Shown: piece by piece, positions 34,955-43,561 of the stretch
Numbering within the stretch: the stretch's first letter is position 1
How the letters are laid out: every line of letters starts with the position of its first letter
Assembly: GCF_029094545.1 (NCBI RefSeq)
Contig: NZ_CP117835.1
Span: forward strand, 1,716,001-1,780,000
From: Alkalihalophilus pseudofirmus
Lineage (GTDB): Bacteria; Bacillota; Bacilli; Bacillales; Bacillaceae_D
Direction of reading: 5' to 3'
Length of the DNA: 64,000 bases
Position numbers and translations under genes: made by a program
The notes under the pieces: model-generated
Seen by the model: only the letters and a program-made list of their open reading frames with translations
Databases searched by the model: none
Told to the model about the DNA's origin: nothing

Positions 34955-35647
34955 ATGGATATCAATGAAATTAAGGAACTAAAAAGTAAATTTAATAACT
35001 TAGCTGATAAGCACATCAACCTAATTAAAGAATACAACTTAGTGAAAAGAGAATTAGAACAACTTAAATCTATGGATTCTTCTTCAATAGTTCCGCCAAA
35101 CAAAGGAAAGAAAGCTGTTTTATTGGTAGGTGCAGATGTAAGTGGCAGCATGGGTAGATGGGAAAGAGAAATGGGGCTAAAAATGACAGTAAGTATTGAA
35201 ACAGCACTAAGTCTCTCATATGATTCAGTAGAAGTTAGACTCTTCCACCATCACACTCAATCTGTGGAAGTAGATAAGAAAGAGTTTTTAACTAAGAATG
35301 TCTCAGGTGGTACGATTGCCTCCTCAGTATATTCTCATATGAATAAAGAGATTGAAGATTATAATTACGAAAATGAAAATGTTGATGTGTATGTTATTCA
35401 CATTTCTGATGGAGACAATTTAACAAGTGATAATACTCGTGTTCTTAATATTATCAATAGAATTTTACCTAAAGTAAAAATGATTAACTACATAGAAGTA
35501 AATCAGTATAAAAGAGAAAGTACACTGCTGCCTTCTTTAAGAAATATCAGCAACTCAAAATTTTCTCATTGCACACTTCAGAACTCACTTGAGTTGGACT
35601 CTTTGATGCACAGAGTTTGTAACCGACTGTTTAGTGAAAGTTTGTGA
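34955..35647 (+). CDS. vWA-domain protein related to DUF444 (YhbH/YeaH) family
   Basis: 230 aa, TAGGAGGCTATCC before ATG. Residues 1-45 are a coiled coil. From about residue 50 a von Willebrand A domain follows with the metal site DVSGSMGRWE, the DUF444-like VEVRLFHHHTQSVEVDKKEF, SGGTIASSVYSHMNKEI and VYVIHISDGDNLTSDNTRVL. Host YhbH-type proteins (about 390 aa) work with PrkA-type kinases and SpoVR in sporulation and stress; this is a short phage version of only the vWA part. I infer relationship, not function. Confidence 0.72.
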   Translation: MDINEIKELKSKFNNLADKHINLIKEYNLVKRELEQLKSMDSSSIVPPNKGKKAVLLVGADVSGSMGRWEREMGLKMTVSIETALSLSYDSVEVRLFHHHTQSVEVDKKEFLTKNVSGGTIASSVYSHMNKEIEDYNYENENVDVYVIHISDGDNLTSDNTRVLNIINRILPKVKMINYIEVNQYKRESTLLPSLRNISNSKFSHCTLQNSLELDSLMHRVCNRLFSESL

Positions 35648-35788
35648 AAAATAACCACTAAGAATCATAGTAAATATAAGGGTTTCTAATTTCAATTCAC
35701 AAACTATTTTCCAATAAAATAACGCTTTTAAAGAGATTCTTAGAAGAGTAAAACTGTGAAGTGAGTAAAAATTGAAAGGTTGATGAAA

Positions 35789-36178
35789 ATGAAAAAGAAG
35801 CTAACGGCAATTGTTTTAGGTTTTATGGCAGTTATTTTGGTGGGGTGTACGGAAGCAGACACAGTAAATCAGAATATTTCCAAGGAAGCAGACTCATTTG
35901 GAGTAGAGAGAAGAATAGTTTTCTTCAACGGGATAACAGACACGTATCTTCTAACTATCCAAGGGCTATGCTCATTGGACGTGAGGAATGATAGCACGTT
36001 GAGAGTAACTTGTAAAACAGGTGAAGAAGAATACAAACGACACTATTTAGGGTTGAGCGATAATGTGAGTTATTTTGTAGAGCAAGTAGAGTCGGCAAGT
36101 GTAGATCCATTTCGTTATCGTGTCATATTCAGACCAGAAAGCATTATTCCCGATATAGATATTCAGACAAGTAATTAA
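35789..36178 (+). CDS. Phage lipoprotein, beta-sandwich family
   Basis: About 129 aa. Lipoprotein signal MKKKLTAIVLGFMAVILVGC with lipobox Cys at about residue 20, followed by TEADTVNQNISKEADSFGVE and RRIVFFNGITDTYLLTIQG, the conserved pattern of a small beta-sandwich lipoprotein common in Gram-positive phages and plasmids. Located on the outer face of the membrane. Role unknown; superinfection exclusion is one idea for such lipoproteins. ATG 35789 fits the SD AAAGG; ATG 35783 is too close. Confidence 0.8.
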   Translation: MKKKLTAIVLGFMAVILVGCTEADTVNQNISKEADSFGVERRIVFFNGITDTYLLTIQGLCSLDVRNDSTLRVTCKTGEEEYKRHYLGLSDNVSYFVEQVESASVDPFRYRVIFRPESIIPDIDIQTSN

Positions 36179-36252
36179 ATTGTTATGTCGTAGTTCGACC
36201 ATAAAACTCATTAAAAGATACGATTTAAATTAAACTATAAAGGAATGATAGT

Positions 36253-36501
36253 ATGAAAAGACTAACTAAAATTCTTAAGAGTGCTCACACTCACACGCTC
36301 TTAGCATTTACTCTCTCATTAGCAGGAATCTTAATGCTGCTAACTCCGTATCCAGCATACGGATTGCTATTAGTTCTACTTTCGTTCATTTTTGATAACC
36401 TATCAAACCATATTGTAAACGAAGAGAATACAAAAGAATTAAGGGAAGTTGTGCAAGATATTCAAGAATTAAAGTCATATATTAAAAGAGGTTATAAATG
36501 A
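36253..36501 (+). CDS. Small membrane protein, 82 aa
   Basis: AAAGGAATGATAGT before ATG. Two adjacent hydrophobic helices (about residues 14-32 and 34-50) form a hairpin, then an acidic amphipathic tail. Overlaps the next gene by ATGA. Confidence 0.6.
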   Translation: MKRLTKILKSAHTHTLLAFTLSLAGILMLLTPYPAYGLLLVLLSFIFDNLSNHIVNEENTKELREVVQDIQELKSYIKRGYK

Positions 36502-36758
36502 TCATTCAAAAGAGCAATCACAACTCAAATACAATCAATCTATCTAATCAGGAATCGTATTACTTATATAGTATGTTAGAGTTTCTACATAGAGAATATC
36601 AAGGCAGCGATACAGTCTCTCCAACAGAGGTAGACTTGGCAAAATTTCTATATGAATCATTAGACAATCTAATTGAGTGGAATCAGCTTGAAGAAAGTTT
36701 GAGTGTTGAGCAGCTTACAGATGAAATTGACTATATTAACGATTCATACAATAAATAA
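36498..36758 (+). CDS. Hypothetical acidic protein, 86 aa
   Basis: Starts in the ATGA overlap; AAAAGAGG lies upstream. Helical, acidic, Ser/Asn-rich. No family recognised. Confidence 0.55.
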   Translation: MIIQKSNHNSNTINLSNQESYYLYSMLEFLHREYQGSDTVSPTEVDLAKFLYESLDNLIEWNQLEESLSVEQLTDEIDYINDSYNK

Positions 36759-36820
36759 TAATTTAAAATAAATATAATTAGAGAAGGGTGAATCCTTCTT
36801 TTCTTTTTGGAGGAATGTAG

Positions 36821-37660
36821 ATGAGTAAAGCAGACGCTATTATCCGTAATAATCTTTTCAAGCTTCTAACTGAGGGAAAGAGTGATAAAGGAAAGCAAGT
36901 TAGACCGAAATGGGAAGACGGCACTGATGCCAACACACTCAAAACTTTCGGTGTTCTGAATGAATATGACCTTGAAGAAGAATTTCCTATTGGGACATTA
37001 AGACCTACGGCATGGAAATCAGGATTAAAAGAAGACTTATGGATATATCAAGATAAGTCAAACGATGTTAATTTACTTGAAGAGAAGTATGGGGTTAAGT
37101 ATTGGGAAAGTTGGAAAAATGAGAATGGGAATCTAGGGCTTGCTTATGGAAGGCAGATGGCATATGAACATAAGTATAAAGAGGGTTATTTTACTCAAAT
37201 TGATAAACTAATTTTCGATTTGAAGAATGATCCATATAGCAGGCGTATGATTACCAATCTCTACAATCATCAAGATTTACATGGTATGACTCTTTATCCA
37301 TGTGCATTCCTTACAATGTGGGACTATGATGGTGAGCGATTAAATATGACTCTTGTGCAAAGATCGTCAGATTACTTAGTTGCAGGAAACATCAACGTAA
37401 CTCAATATGCCCTATTACTCCATATGATTGCTCAAGCTACAGGATATAAAGTAGGACGATTCAATCACTATATTAACAACCTTCATATCTATACTCGACA
37501 TGTTGAGAAAGCGAAAGAAGTCATCTATCGAGAAACCACTCCAGCACCTAAGTTAATTATTGATGACTCAATTAAGAACTTCTATGATTTTAAGCCAGAA
37601 CACTTTGCATTAGAAGGTTATGAACCAAATAAACAGATTAAATTGGAGGTGGCAATTTAA
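36821..37660 (+). CDS. thyA: Thymidylate synthase (ThyA type)
   Basis: 279 aa, TGGAGGAATGTAG before ATG. Folate/dUMP-dependent enzyme making dTMP. Visible: LGLAYGRQMA (W-G.A.G.Q type), NDPYSRRMITNLYNHQDLHG (the Arg pair), the active-site cysteine in TLYPCAFLTMW, QRSSDYLVAGNINVTQYALL and GRFNHYINNLHIYTRHVE. The LYPCAF and GNINVTQ segments differ from the usual LPPCH and PFN, so it is a divergent phage form. The dihydrofolate reductase gene follows at once, as the reaction consumes folate reducing power. Confidence 0.9.
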   Translation: MSKADAIIRNNLFKLLTEGKSDKGKQVRPKWEDGTDANTLKTFGVLNEYDLEEEFPIGTLRPTAWKSGLKEDLWIYQDKSNDVNLLEEKYGVKYWESWKNENGNLGLAYGRQMAYEHKYKEGYFTQIDKLIFDLKNDPYSRRMITNLYNHQDLHGMTLYPCAFLTMWDYDGERLNMTLVQRSSDYLVAGNINVTQYALLLHMIAQATGYKVGRFNHYINNLHIYTRHVEKAKEVIYRETTPAPKLIIDDSIKNFYDFKPEHFALEGYEPNKQIKLEVAI

Positions 37661-37661
37661 A

Positions 37662-38183
37662 ATGGCATTAAAGATCATTGCAGCAATTGGACTAAATAGC
37701 GAATTAGGTAGAAACAACAAACTCTTAGTTAAGCAAAAAGAGGATTTATCACGTTTTGAAAAGTTAACAACGGGTCACTTACTCATTATGGGAAGAGAGA
37801 CACATGAGAGCATCTTACGATACAGAGGTGGTGCTCCTTTAGATAATCGCAAGCATATCGTCCTCACAGGCAATCCTGACTATCAATCTACTCATGAAGA
37901 TGTTTATATCTATAGCTCAGTGAAAGATGTTTTACATGACTATAAAGAATACGGGGAAGATGAAGATGTATGGGTATGTGGGGGCGCTCAAATCTATAAT
38001 CAATTCCTGCCATATGTGGACGAAATATACCTAACCACATTCCACAAGGTTTTTCCTGATGCTGACACGTTCTTTCCTCAGTTTGAAATCTCTGAGTGGG
38101 ATATTATCTCTAATGAATCATTCGGCAAGGATGAAAATAACCAGTATGATTACAACTTTGTTACTTATAAAAGAAAACAATAA
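37662..38183 (+). CDS. Dihydrofolate reductase
   Basis: 173 aa from ATG 37662, with GGAGGTGG in the end of thyA. Family motifs: IIAAIGLNSELGRNNKLL, KEDLSRFEKLTTGHLLIMGR, ETHESI, IVLTGNP, and VWVCGGAQIYNQFLPYVDEI followed by YLTTF and ADTFFP. It regenerates tetrahydrofolate for the adjacent thymidylate synthase. Confidence 0.92.
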   Translation: MALKIIAAIGLNSELGRNNKLLVKQKEDLSRFEKLTTGHLLIMGRETHESILRYRGGAPLDNRKHIVLTGNPDYQSTHEDVYIYSSVKDVLHDYKEYGEDEDVWVCGGAQIYNQFLPYVDEIYLTTFHKVFPDADTFFPQFEISEWDIISNESFGKDENNQYDYNFVTYKRKQ

Positions 38184-38201
38184 AATAATTTAAAATTAAT
38201 A

Positions 38202-38231
38202 TTGACAGTTTAATAGATCCTATTATATGAT
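38202..38231 (+). promoter_or_regulatory. Phage promoter
   Basis: TTGACA, 18 bases, TATGAT, with TTTAAAATTAAT immediately before. A leader with AAGGCTAAC...GTTAGTCTT inverted repeat (38232-38257) follows the start. Confidence 0.65.
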
Positions 38232-38283
38232 AAGGCTAACAAATAAAGTTAGTCTTATTTCTTTATATAAGGAGCTGATAAGA

Positions 38284-38850
38284 ATGATTAGAGAAAATGG
38301 CTTAAATGTAAAATCTATTGGATTAAGTAGACATGCGATTGAAAGAGCAAGACAAAGAGTTGATAGTTGGAAGAATGCTAATGATAGTATAATTATCGGA
38401 AATATCCGTGCTTTATTAAAAAGAGCAGAATTTATTGGGGAGTCTGTATGTGAAGAAAAAGGAAATATTTCTTTGCTCTATGCAGTTGATCGAATTGGAA
38501 TCTACTTATCCACAGATAAGAAAGAAGTCATTACTGTTATTAAAAAAGAGACAGTTACATATAAGCCTTTAAGAGACAAAATGCTAGAATTACATAAAAA
38601 AGAGTTTCGTAAATTACACAGAAAAGAATGTGCTCGTAGGAAGAGGTTAGAAGGGTTGTTGCTGGATTGCGAAGTTGAAATTGCAGAACTAAAACGCAGA
38701 AAATTTAAAACGAGAAGTCAAGCGGTTCGTAACGCCTGTGATTGTCGGATAAGCGCCATCCAACTTTCAATTCAAGAATATGAAGATGAGATTAAAGCAA
38801 TTCAAGATGAAAAAAGAAGAGTAGGGAAGTCACTAATCTCAGTTATTTAA
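38284..38850 (+). CDS. Hypothetical basic protein with coiled coil, 188 aa
   Basis: ATG 38284 lies behind AAGGAGCTGATAAGA; an earlier in-frame ATG overlaps the -10 box. First half: LSRHAIERARQRVDSW resembles the DUF-type SRHA.ER..QR motif of small RNase-toxin-like phage proteins. Second half: long basic coiled coil (HRKECARRKRLEGLLLDCEV). Function unknown. Confidence 0.62.
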   Translation: MIRENGLNVKSIGLSRHAIERARQRVDSWKNANDSIIIGNIRALLKRAEFIGESVCEEKGNISLLYAVDRIGIYLSTDKKEVITVIKKETVTYKPLRDKMLELHKKEFRKLHRKECARRKRLEGLLLDCEVEIAELKRRKFKTRSQAVRNACDCRISAIQLSIQEYEDEIKAIQDEKRRVGKSLISVI

Positions 38851-38883
38851 TAAAATAAAATAATACATATAGAGGTGATAATT

Positions 38884-39324
38884 ATGTATGTTCATCCTCA
38901 GAAGCCAAAGATCACAGATAAGCAAATCATTAAATTTATGGAATTCATGCGACCACAAGGATACACTCTTACCATCATTCAATCTGCAGGTTTCAAGGTT
39001 TTAAAATTTACCAGAGTTAATGAAGTCAACAAAATCACTCTTGCCAAACATCATCCTATGAATGATTATTATTACTATTACAGCTCAGAGTTAGCCACTC
39101 CTTATATACAGAACAAAGTAAATCAATTCTTCGGATTGAATATCAACGTAAACAAATTAGATGATGAGAGAAGTAAAGTCAAAGCAAGCATCAATAAAAA
39201 CGCAATCAGGCTTCAAATTGACTATTACCTCATGGAACTGTTTGATTACATGAAAGTAGGTGATAAAGATAAGATAGCTGATACAAAAGCAACTCTACAA
39301 AAGCTGAGCGATCAATTGTCGTAA
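38884..39324 (+). CDS. Hypothetical protein, 146 aa
   Basis: ATG 38884 fits AGAGGTGAT; GTG 38875 overlaps it. Basic N-terminal half with an aromatic run (NDYYYYYSSELATPYIQ) and a helical C-terminus with IDEEx2-like spacing. No family recognised. Confidence 0.58.
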   Translation: MYVHPQKPKITDKQIIKFMEFMRPQGYTLTIIQSAGFKVLKFTRVNEVNKITLAKHHPMNDYYYYYSSELATPYIQNKVNQFFGLNINVNKLDDERSKVKASINKNAIRLQIDYYLMELFDYMKVGDKDKIADTKATLQKLSDQLS

Positions 39325-39365
39325 TCTTTAAAATTAATTAAAATAATATAAAGAAGGTGAGTGGA

Positions 39366-39668
39366 ATGAGTGAGCTAACAACAATGTACTGGGCAACTAA
39401 GAGAAGTAACGGAAAAGAAGAACTAGGAATTTGTGAAGTGTTTGATAATAAACGAATGCAATTTAGATCAGTTGAAATGATTAATAAAGGTGAAAAGGCA
39501 CAGACGGTTTATTCACACTACATAACGAACATTGAAGACAGATACAACATTCACAGTGTTAGTGACATGATTAACTTTGCTCTAAGTGTAAGAGATAAGG
39601 AATGGTTTTATGAGTTATGTGAATTGCAGCGAAAAATGATGAGTGATGAAGTAAAACACGTAAAATGA
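39366..39668 (+). CDS. Hypothetical protein, 100 aa
   Basis: ATG 39366 is 6 bases from AAGAAGGTG. Mixed alpha/beta, no known motif. The ~115 bases after it are AT-rich and hold nothing I recognise. Confidence 0.55.
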   Translation: MSELTTMYWATKRSNGKEELGICEVFDNKRMQFRSVEMINKGEKAQTVYSHYITNIEDRYNIHSVSDMINFALSVRDKEWFYELCELQRKMMSDEVKHVK

Positions 39669-39782
39669 TAAATCTTACATATGAAAAAGCCTGTGTTTAT
39701 GGGACTTTTTAGAGTTGATATTTTGAATAAAACGGATGTTTTATAGAGTTATAAATAAAATTAAAAAAGGGGAAATAAATAG

Positions 39783-40172
39783 ATGGATTTGTCATTAGTA
39801 ATTCAAAATATTAGCGAGGATGAATTGGATGAGTTGAAGAGTATAACTCCTTCAGAGTTTTATGAAATGAGTTCAGTAGAGCGTCTTACGTATCGCATGA
39901 AAGCTGCTTTTGCTAATTTTCACGGTTTGTTAGACATAGGGGATTGGCTAAATGCAGTGGAGCACACAGAAACGAAAATAAAATGGGTTGGGCATAAGGG
40001 TGAAAAAATAGAATACTTCCCCTCTCATAAAGAAGTAGAAGATATGTTTGGTAGAAATATAAGTTCGATTGGAAGATTGAATCTTGAAAACAATCTAGAT
40101 GGATGGAAATTACATAGAGTAAATAAGAAAATATTTAAAGATCATAAAGGAAACATATTAGATGTTAAGTGA
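39783..40172 (+). CDS. Hypothetical protein with NUMOD1-like segment, 129 aa
   Basis: AAAGGGGAAATAAATAG before ATG. The N-terminal half is acidic and helical. The last 50 residues (YFPSHKEVEDMFGRNISSIG followed by RLNLENNLDGWKLHRV) resemble the helix-turn-helix DNA-contact modules attached to homing endonucleases, without a nuclease domain. Could be a small DNA-binding protein. Confidence 0.55.
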   Translation: MDLSLVIQNISEDELDELKSITPSEFYEMSSVERLTYRMKAAFANFHGLLDIGDWLNAVEHTETKIKWVGHKGEKIEYFPSHKEVEDMFGRNISSIGRLNLENNLDGWKLHRVNKKIFKDHKGNILDVK

Positions 40173-40241
40173 TTAGTCTATAAAACTAACGTTTTAATGC
40201 AATTAAGAGGATACTGTTCACCAAAAGGAGAGGATGATTTT

Positions 40242-40433
40242 ATGTATAAGGTAAAACTCAAATGGAATTCGACTAAAGATTATGATGTAGTTATCTCGAA
40301 AAAAGAAAAGGAAGAAGCGCTTATCGAATATTGGAAGGTAATGGCTGGAGACTACTACTGGGGTGAACTTGTAGAAATTGTGAACGGAAAAGAAAAGAAC
40401 CTTGCAAGCTTCTGTAAAAGTCATTTCGCTTAA
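40242..40433 (+). CDS. Hypothetical protein, 63 aa
   Basis: ATG 40242 behind AAAGGAGAGGATGATTTT. Small basic protein, no motif. Confidence 0.5.
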   Translation: MYKVKLKWNSTKDYDVVISKKEKEEALIEYWKVMAGDYYWGELVEIVNGKEKNLASFCKSHFA

Positions 40434-40488
40434 TGTCATAGTACGACCATACGATTCACCAACTAACAAAACAGAGGAGGAATTTAAA

Positions 40489-40674
40489 ATGGCTGCATAT
40501 CAACTAAAGGATTCAAATGATTATAGCTACTATACATATTCTCAATTATCTCAAGCTAGGGAGGGCGCTGAAGAACTGGCTACCAAGTTAAAAACAGACA
40601 TCTTCATTTATAAGGTTACTGAGGAATTACTAGAATTATCTGCGCCTGATGTCAGTTCGTTTACTTGGGATTGA
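40489..40674 (+). CDS. Hypothetical protein, 61 aa
   Basis: ATG 40489 behind AGAGGAGGAATTTAAA. Tyr/Ser-rich start (DYSYYTYSQLSQAREGAEEL) followed by an acidic end. No motif. Confidence 0.55.
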   Translation: MAAYQLKDSNDYSYYTYSQLSQAREGAEELATKLKTDIFIYKVTEELLELSAPDVSSFTWD

Positions 40675-40722
40675 GACCAGTAACTAGATACAGCTATTAA
40701 AAATTTTTATTGGAGTGATCAT

Positions 40723-41472
40723 ATGATTAGAGTTACACCACTTGGAGTAAATGGAGCATTTACAAAGTATTATCATAATAATTATGTGTTTGAATTGGGC
40801 GATAGGAAGTTACTCGTGGATACAGGTACTACACTTAGATATAGTCTTCAAGAAGCAGGATTTAAAGAATCGGACATTACTGATATTGTCATTACACATT
40901 TACATAGTGATCATGTTGGAGGCTTAGAAGAATTTGCACAGCGCTGCAAGTGGATTCATAACCATAAGCCTACCCTATGGATTAGAAACGAATTAGCTGG
41001 TGGATTAACTCAAATTATCTCTAATGGCTTATGTACGGACGGATTAAGCTTAGAAGATTATTTCAACATTGAATTCATTAAAGGTAATTTCATGCTAGGG
41101 CTATATGAAATTGAAACACTAGAAACAACAGATCTGCATGCACAGAATATGTTTTCTATGGGCTTAAAGATTAACGATATTCAAGAAGGTATTAACATTG
41201 TTTTCACTAGTGATATTGCTAAACATGAGGCAGCACAGTTTGATGGTTACTTTGACAGTAGTACGGTTGCACTATTCCATGACGTTTCAACAATCAAGAA
41301 CCCTGTACACTCATACATAGAAGATGTAGTTATTTACTATAAGGATAAGATTCATGCGAGTAAAATCTATGGCATGCATTATCAAGACGATCTTAATATT
41401 ACTGAGTTTAGTGATATATATGGTATAGAATTTGTTGAAGCAGGTCAGACACTTACTTTTATAAATAAATAA
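40723..41472 (+). CDS. Metallo-beta-lactamase-fold hydrolase
   Basis: 249 aa. The metal-binding signature ITHLHSDHVGG is at residue ~62; LLVDTGTTLRYSL precedes it and NIVFTSDIAKHEA and IYGMHYQDD provide the later metal ligands (Asp, His). Similar to ribonuclease Z/cyclic-nucleotide-type or quorum-lactonase-type enzymes; substrate cannot be told. Phage versions sometimes degrade signalling nucleotides, which is worth testing but not shown. Confidence 0.8.
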   Translation: MIRVTPLGVNGAFTKYYHNNYVFELGDRKLLVDTGTTLRYSLQEAGFKESDITDIVITHLHSDHVGGLEEFAQRCKWIHNHKPTLWIRNELAGGLTQIISNGLCTDGLSLEDYFNIEFIKGNFMLGLYEIETLETTDLHAQNMFSMGLKINDIQEGINIVFTSDIAKHEAAQFDGYFDSSTVALFHDVSTIKNPVHSYIEDVVIYYKDKIHASKIYGMHYQDDLNITEFSDIYGIEFVEAGQTLTFINK

Positions 41473-41495
41473 AATTGTAAAAGGGAGAATGAAAA

Positions 41496-41852
41496 ATGGC
41501 ACAAGTTAGATTTGATAAAGATGAGTTTCATGGTGAATTGCAATTCTATGTAGAGACATCTTTCGATGGTGGCTATCAAACAGAGTTATCTTTTAGTGAG
41601 TTTGACGATCTAAGCTACTACCTAAGAGCTTATTACTTTAACAATTACAAAGAATTGTTTCAAGATAGTGATATTGTCAGTTTAGTGTTAACTGGTATTT
41701 CATTTAAAGGTCGTAAGTATGGAGAATCAGAAAGCTTCTCTTTACATTTAGATGAAGGATGGAAGCGAGCCATAGTAAACTTTGATGAAAAGAAATATGG
41801 GGATTTAAATGTAGATAAGTTGAAAAGGATTAGAGACATTATTATTGAGTAA
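41496..41852 (+). CDS. Hypothetical protein, 118 aa
   Basis: AAGGGAGAATGAAAA before ATG. Acidic, strand-rich with aromatic residues (LQFYVETSFDGGYQTELSF). No motif recognised. Confidence 0.58.
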   Translation: MAQVRFDKDEFHGELQFYVETSFDGGYQTELSFSEFDDLSYYLRAYYFNNYKELFQDSDIVSLVLTGISFKGRKYGESESFSLHLDEGWKRAIVNFDEKKYGDLNVDKLKRIRDIIIE

Positions 41853-41900
41853 GATATATTATAGATTGATCCTGCATATAATCATAATTGAGGTGATTAT

Positions 41901-42602
41901 ATGAATAAAATATGTGTTCGATGCAATCAAGTAAAGAATTTTAGACACTTTTTGGGGGAGAAGCAGGTATGTAAACTCTGTATAGCAACGAAAACACAAG
42001 AGAAATTAGACAGTATTAGGAGCGTAGATTTAGGTATTAATGCGATTGATGAGTCTTTTGATGAAATTACTTTGCTCTCACCCACCTTAAGAGGCACAAA
42101 AAAGATTATGCTATCAGAGGCAATAGATTATGTTGAAAAAGGTAGTGCGCAAGTTCACAGCAGCAATACTATTTATCTACTTAAAAAAGATGATTATCAG
42201 CCAGACCCACTATTAAGAGAAATTGTGCTATCTAAAGATGATTATACCTGTCACTACTGTGGAAACGAGGGTGATACTGTTGATCATATAGTCCCGTATT
42301 CATCTGGTGGAGAAACAAAAGAAGATAATTTAGTTTGCTCATGTTTCGATTGTAATATCTTGAAATCCGACCTTAGTTACGACTACTTTAAGAAAAATTA
42401 TAAGAGGATGAAATGGGAATATCAAAGAAAAAGGACTGCCAAAGAACAAAGAAGGAATAAGGCTTTAAAAAAGCATGTAAGGTACTACGAAAAACCGACA
42501 ATTGATGAAATAAAGGATATTAAAACTTTAGCCAATACTTCATCAGAGAGTAAAGGAGGGCTTACTTTGGAGGAAATGATGAGAAAGGCGGGATTGAAAT
42601 AG
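41901..42602 (+). CDS. HNH endonuclease with N-terminal zinc finger
   Basis: 233 aa, GAGGTGATTAT before ATG. N-terminal CVRCNQVKNFRHFLGEKQVC followed by KLC is a zinc finger. HNH core at about residues 118-155: CHYCGNEGDTVDHIVPYSSG, ETKEDNLVCSCFDCN, with four zinc cysteines and the DH...N..N pattern. A NUMOD-like or helical tail follows. Probably a freestanding homing or terminase-independent nicking enzyme. Confidence 0.85.
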   Translation: MNKICVRCNQVKNFRHFLGEKQVCKLCIATKTQEKLDSIRSVDLGINAIDESFDEITLLSPTLRGTKKIMLSEAIDYVEKGSAQVHSSNTIYLLKKDDYQPDPLLREIVLSKDDYTCHYCGNEGDTVDHIVPYSSGGETKEDNLVCSCFDCNILKSDLSYDYFKKNYKRMKWEYQRKRTAKEQRRNKALKKHVRYYEKPTIDEIKDIKTLANTSSESKGGLTLEEMMRKAGLK

Positions 42603-42625
42603 GAGACAATGAGTGACCATTCAAC

Positions 42626-42693
42626 ATTAGATGTGTAACTAGAATTAGAATGCTTGTGCAAGGAAGTTGATAATATATAGTTACACATCTAAT
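42626..42693. repeat. Perfect 16-bp inverted repeat
   Basis: ATTAGATGTGTAACTA (42626-42641) and its exact complement TAGTTACACATCTAAT (42678-42693), 36 bases apart. The loop holds a smaller palindrome (CTTGTGCAAG). No T tract. It may be a structured RNA, an operator pair or the end of the mobile HNH gene just upstream. Confidence 0.75.
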
Positions 42694-42760
42694 CATAGTT
42701 AAATAATTTATAAAATAAACTAAAATAAAATTAACAATTTATTAAAATGGAGGCAATTAA

Positions 42761-43096
42761 ATGTCAGAATTAAATCCAAATATCACTAATGATTATAAAC
42801 ACTGCAATCATCATCATGAATTAACTGAAAATCATCGCTTGGTTGATTTTGGTGATGGTGAGTTTGTTGCTAATGTCGATGCCATCCCGTTACTCAAAGC
42901 TCTATCTGATCTAGGCTTGCGGACTAGAACTCATCATGTTGATAAAGATGGTGGATTCTTTAGTATACTAGTCGAGCCAAATGTTAGCTTTTTCTTACGA
43001 CAAGTTAATGAGGTTGACAGTGATCGAACAAAATACAATGGGAAAACCGAGGTTTTGATTTCTTGGCATAATGAAATGCATGATCAAACAAACTAA
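42761..43096 (+). CDS. Hypothetical His-rich protein, 111 aa
   Basis: AATGGAGGCAATTAA before ATG. Begins with a His cluster (HCNHHHELTENH) followed by a small alpha/beta domain (IPLLKALSDLGLRTRTHHVD). No family recognised. Confidence 0.6.
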   Translation: MSELNPNITNDYKHCNHHHELTENHRLVDFGDGEFVANVDAIPLLKALSDLGLRTRTHHVDKDGGFFSILVEPNVSFFLRQVNEVDSDRTKYNGKTEVLISWHNEMHDQTN

Positions 43097-43126
43097 CTAT
43101 TTTAAGCGAGTGGGAAAGAGGTAATC

Positions 43127-43293
43127 ATGAAAGGTATATTAAAAGAAGATACGCATCTTTAATAAACGATAACGAATATAAAAAGAATCAGCTAGTTGAT
43201 GTTACAGAATTAGAAGGGTTTCCTAATTACTATGCCATCTATCATTATGGCGGATTAGATTGGATGCCTAAGAGGTTAGTGGTATTAAAATAA
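43127..43293 (+). pseudogene. Small gene broken or frameshifted in an A run, about 55 aa
   Basis: AAAGAGG precedes ATG 43127, but this frame stops after 11 codons (43162). The -1 frame reads on without stop to 43293 (RRYASLINDNEYKKNQLVDV ... MPKRLVVLK). One extra A in AAAAG at 43141-43145, or a -1 slip there, would join them into a 55-aa protein. Confidence 0.5.
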
Positions 43294-43315
43294 AATCACA
43301 AAGGTGGATATTATT

Positions 43316-43528
43316 ATGAAAATCAAAAATGAATTTAAAACTGCTAGACAAAACACACAAAAATTAATTAATGCGTGCAATCAGGAATTACATGAGGCTA
43401 ATGCTGAAGATAGATTAGTATTAGAAGCTATGTCAGATTTTTGTTGGACGATGGATAAGGCATTTTCAGATACTAGAAAAGCTTTTGAGCATGCAGAGAG
43501 CAGATTGAACAAAATTAAATTCCAATAA
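43316..43528 (+). CDS. Hypothetical helical protein, 70 aa
   Basis: ATG 43316 behind AAAGGTGG; GTG 43304 overlaps the SD. Entirely helical, with heptad-like spacing (FKTARQNTQKLINACNQEL). No family recognised. Confidence 0.58.
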   Translation: MKIKNEFKTARQNTQKLINACNQELHEANAEDRLVLEAMSDFCWTMDKAFSDTRKAFEHAESRLNKIKFQ

Positions 43529-43561
43529 AACACATCTTTCATAAAAAAGGAGATTGATAAA

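Noticed and set aside
40218-40469. Minus-strand frames in the phage part
   Set aside because: Many such frames mirror + strand genes with low-complexity products; only 21964-22137 and 23214-23381 have RBS and promoter.
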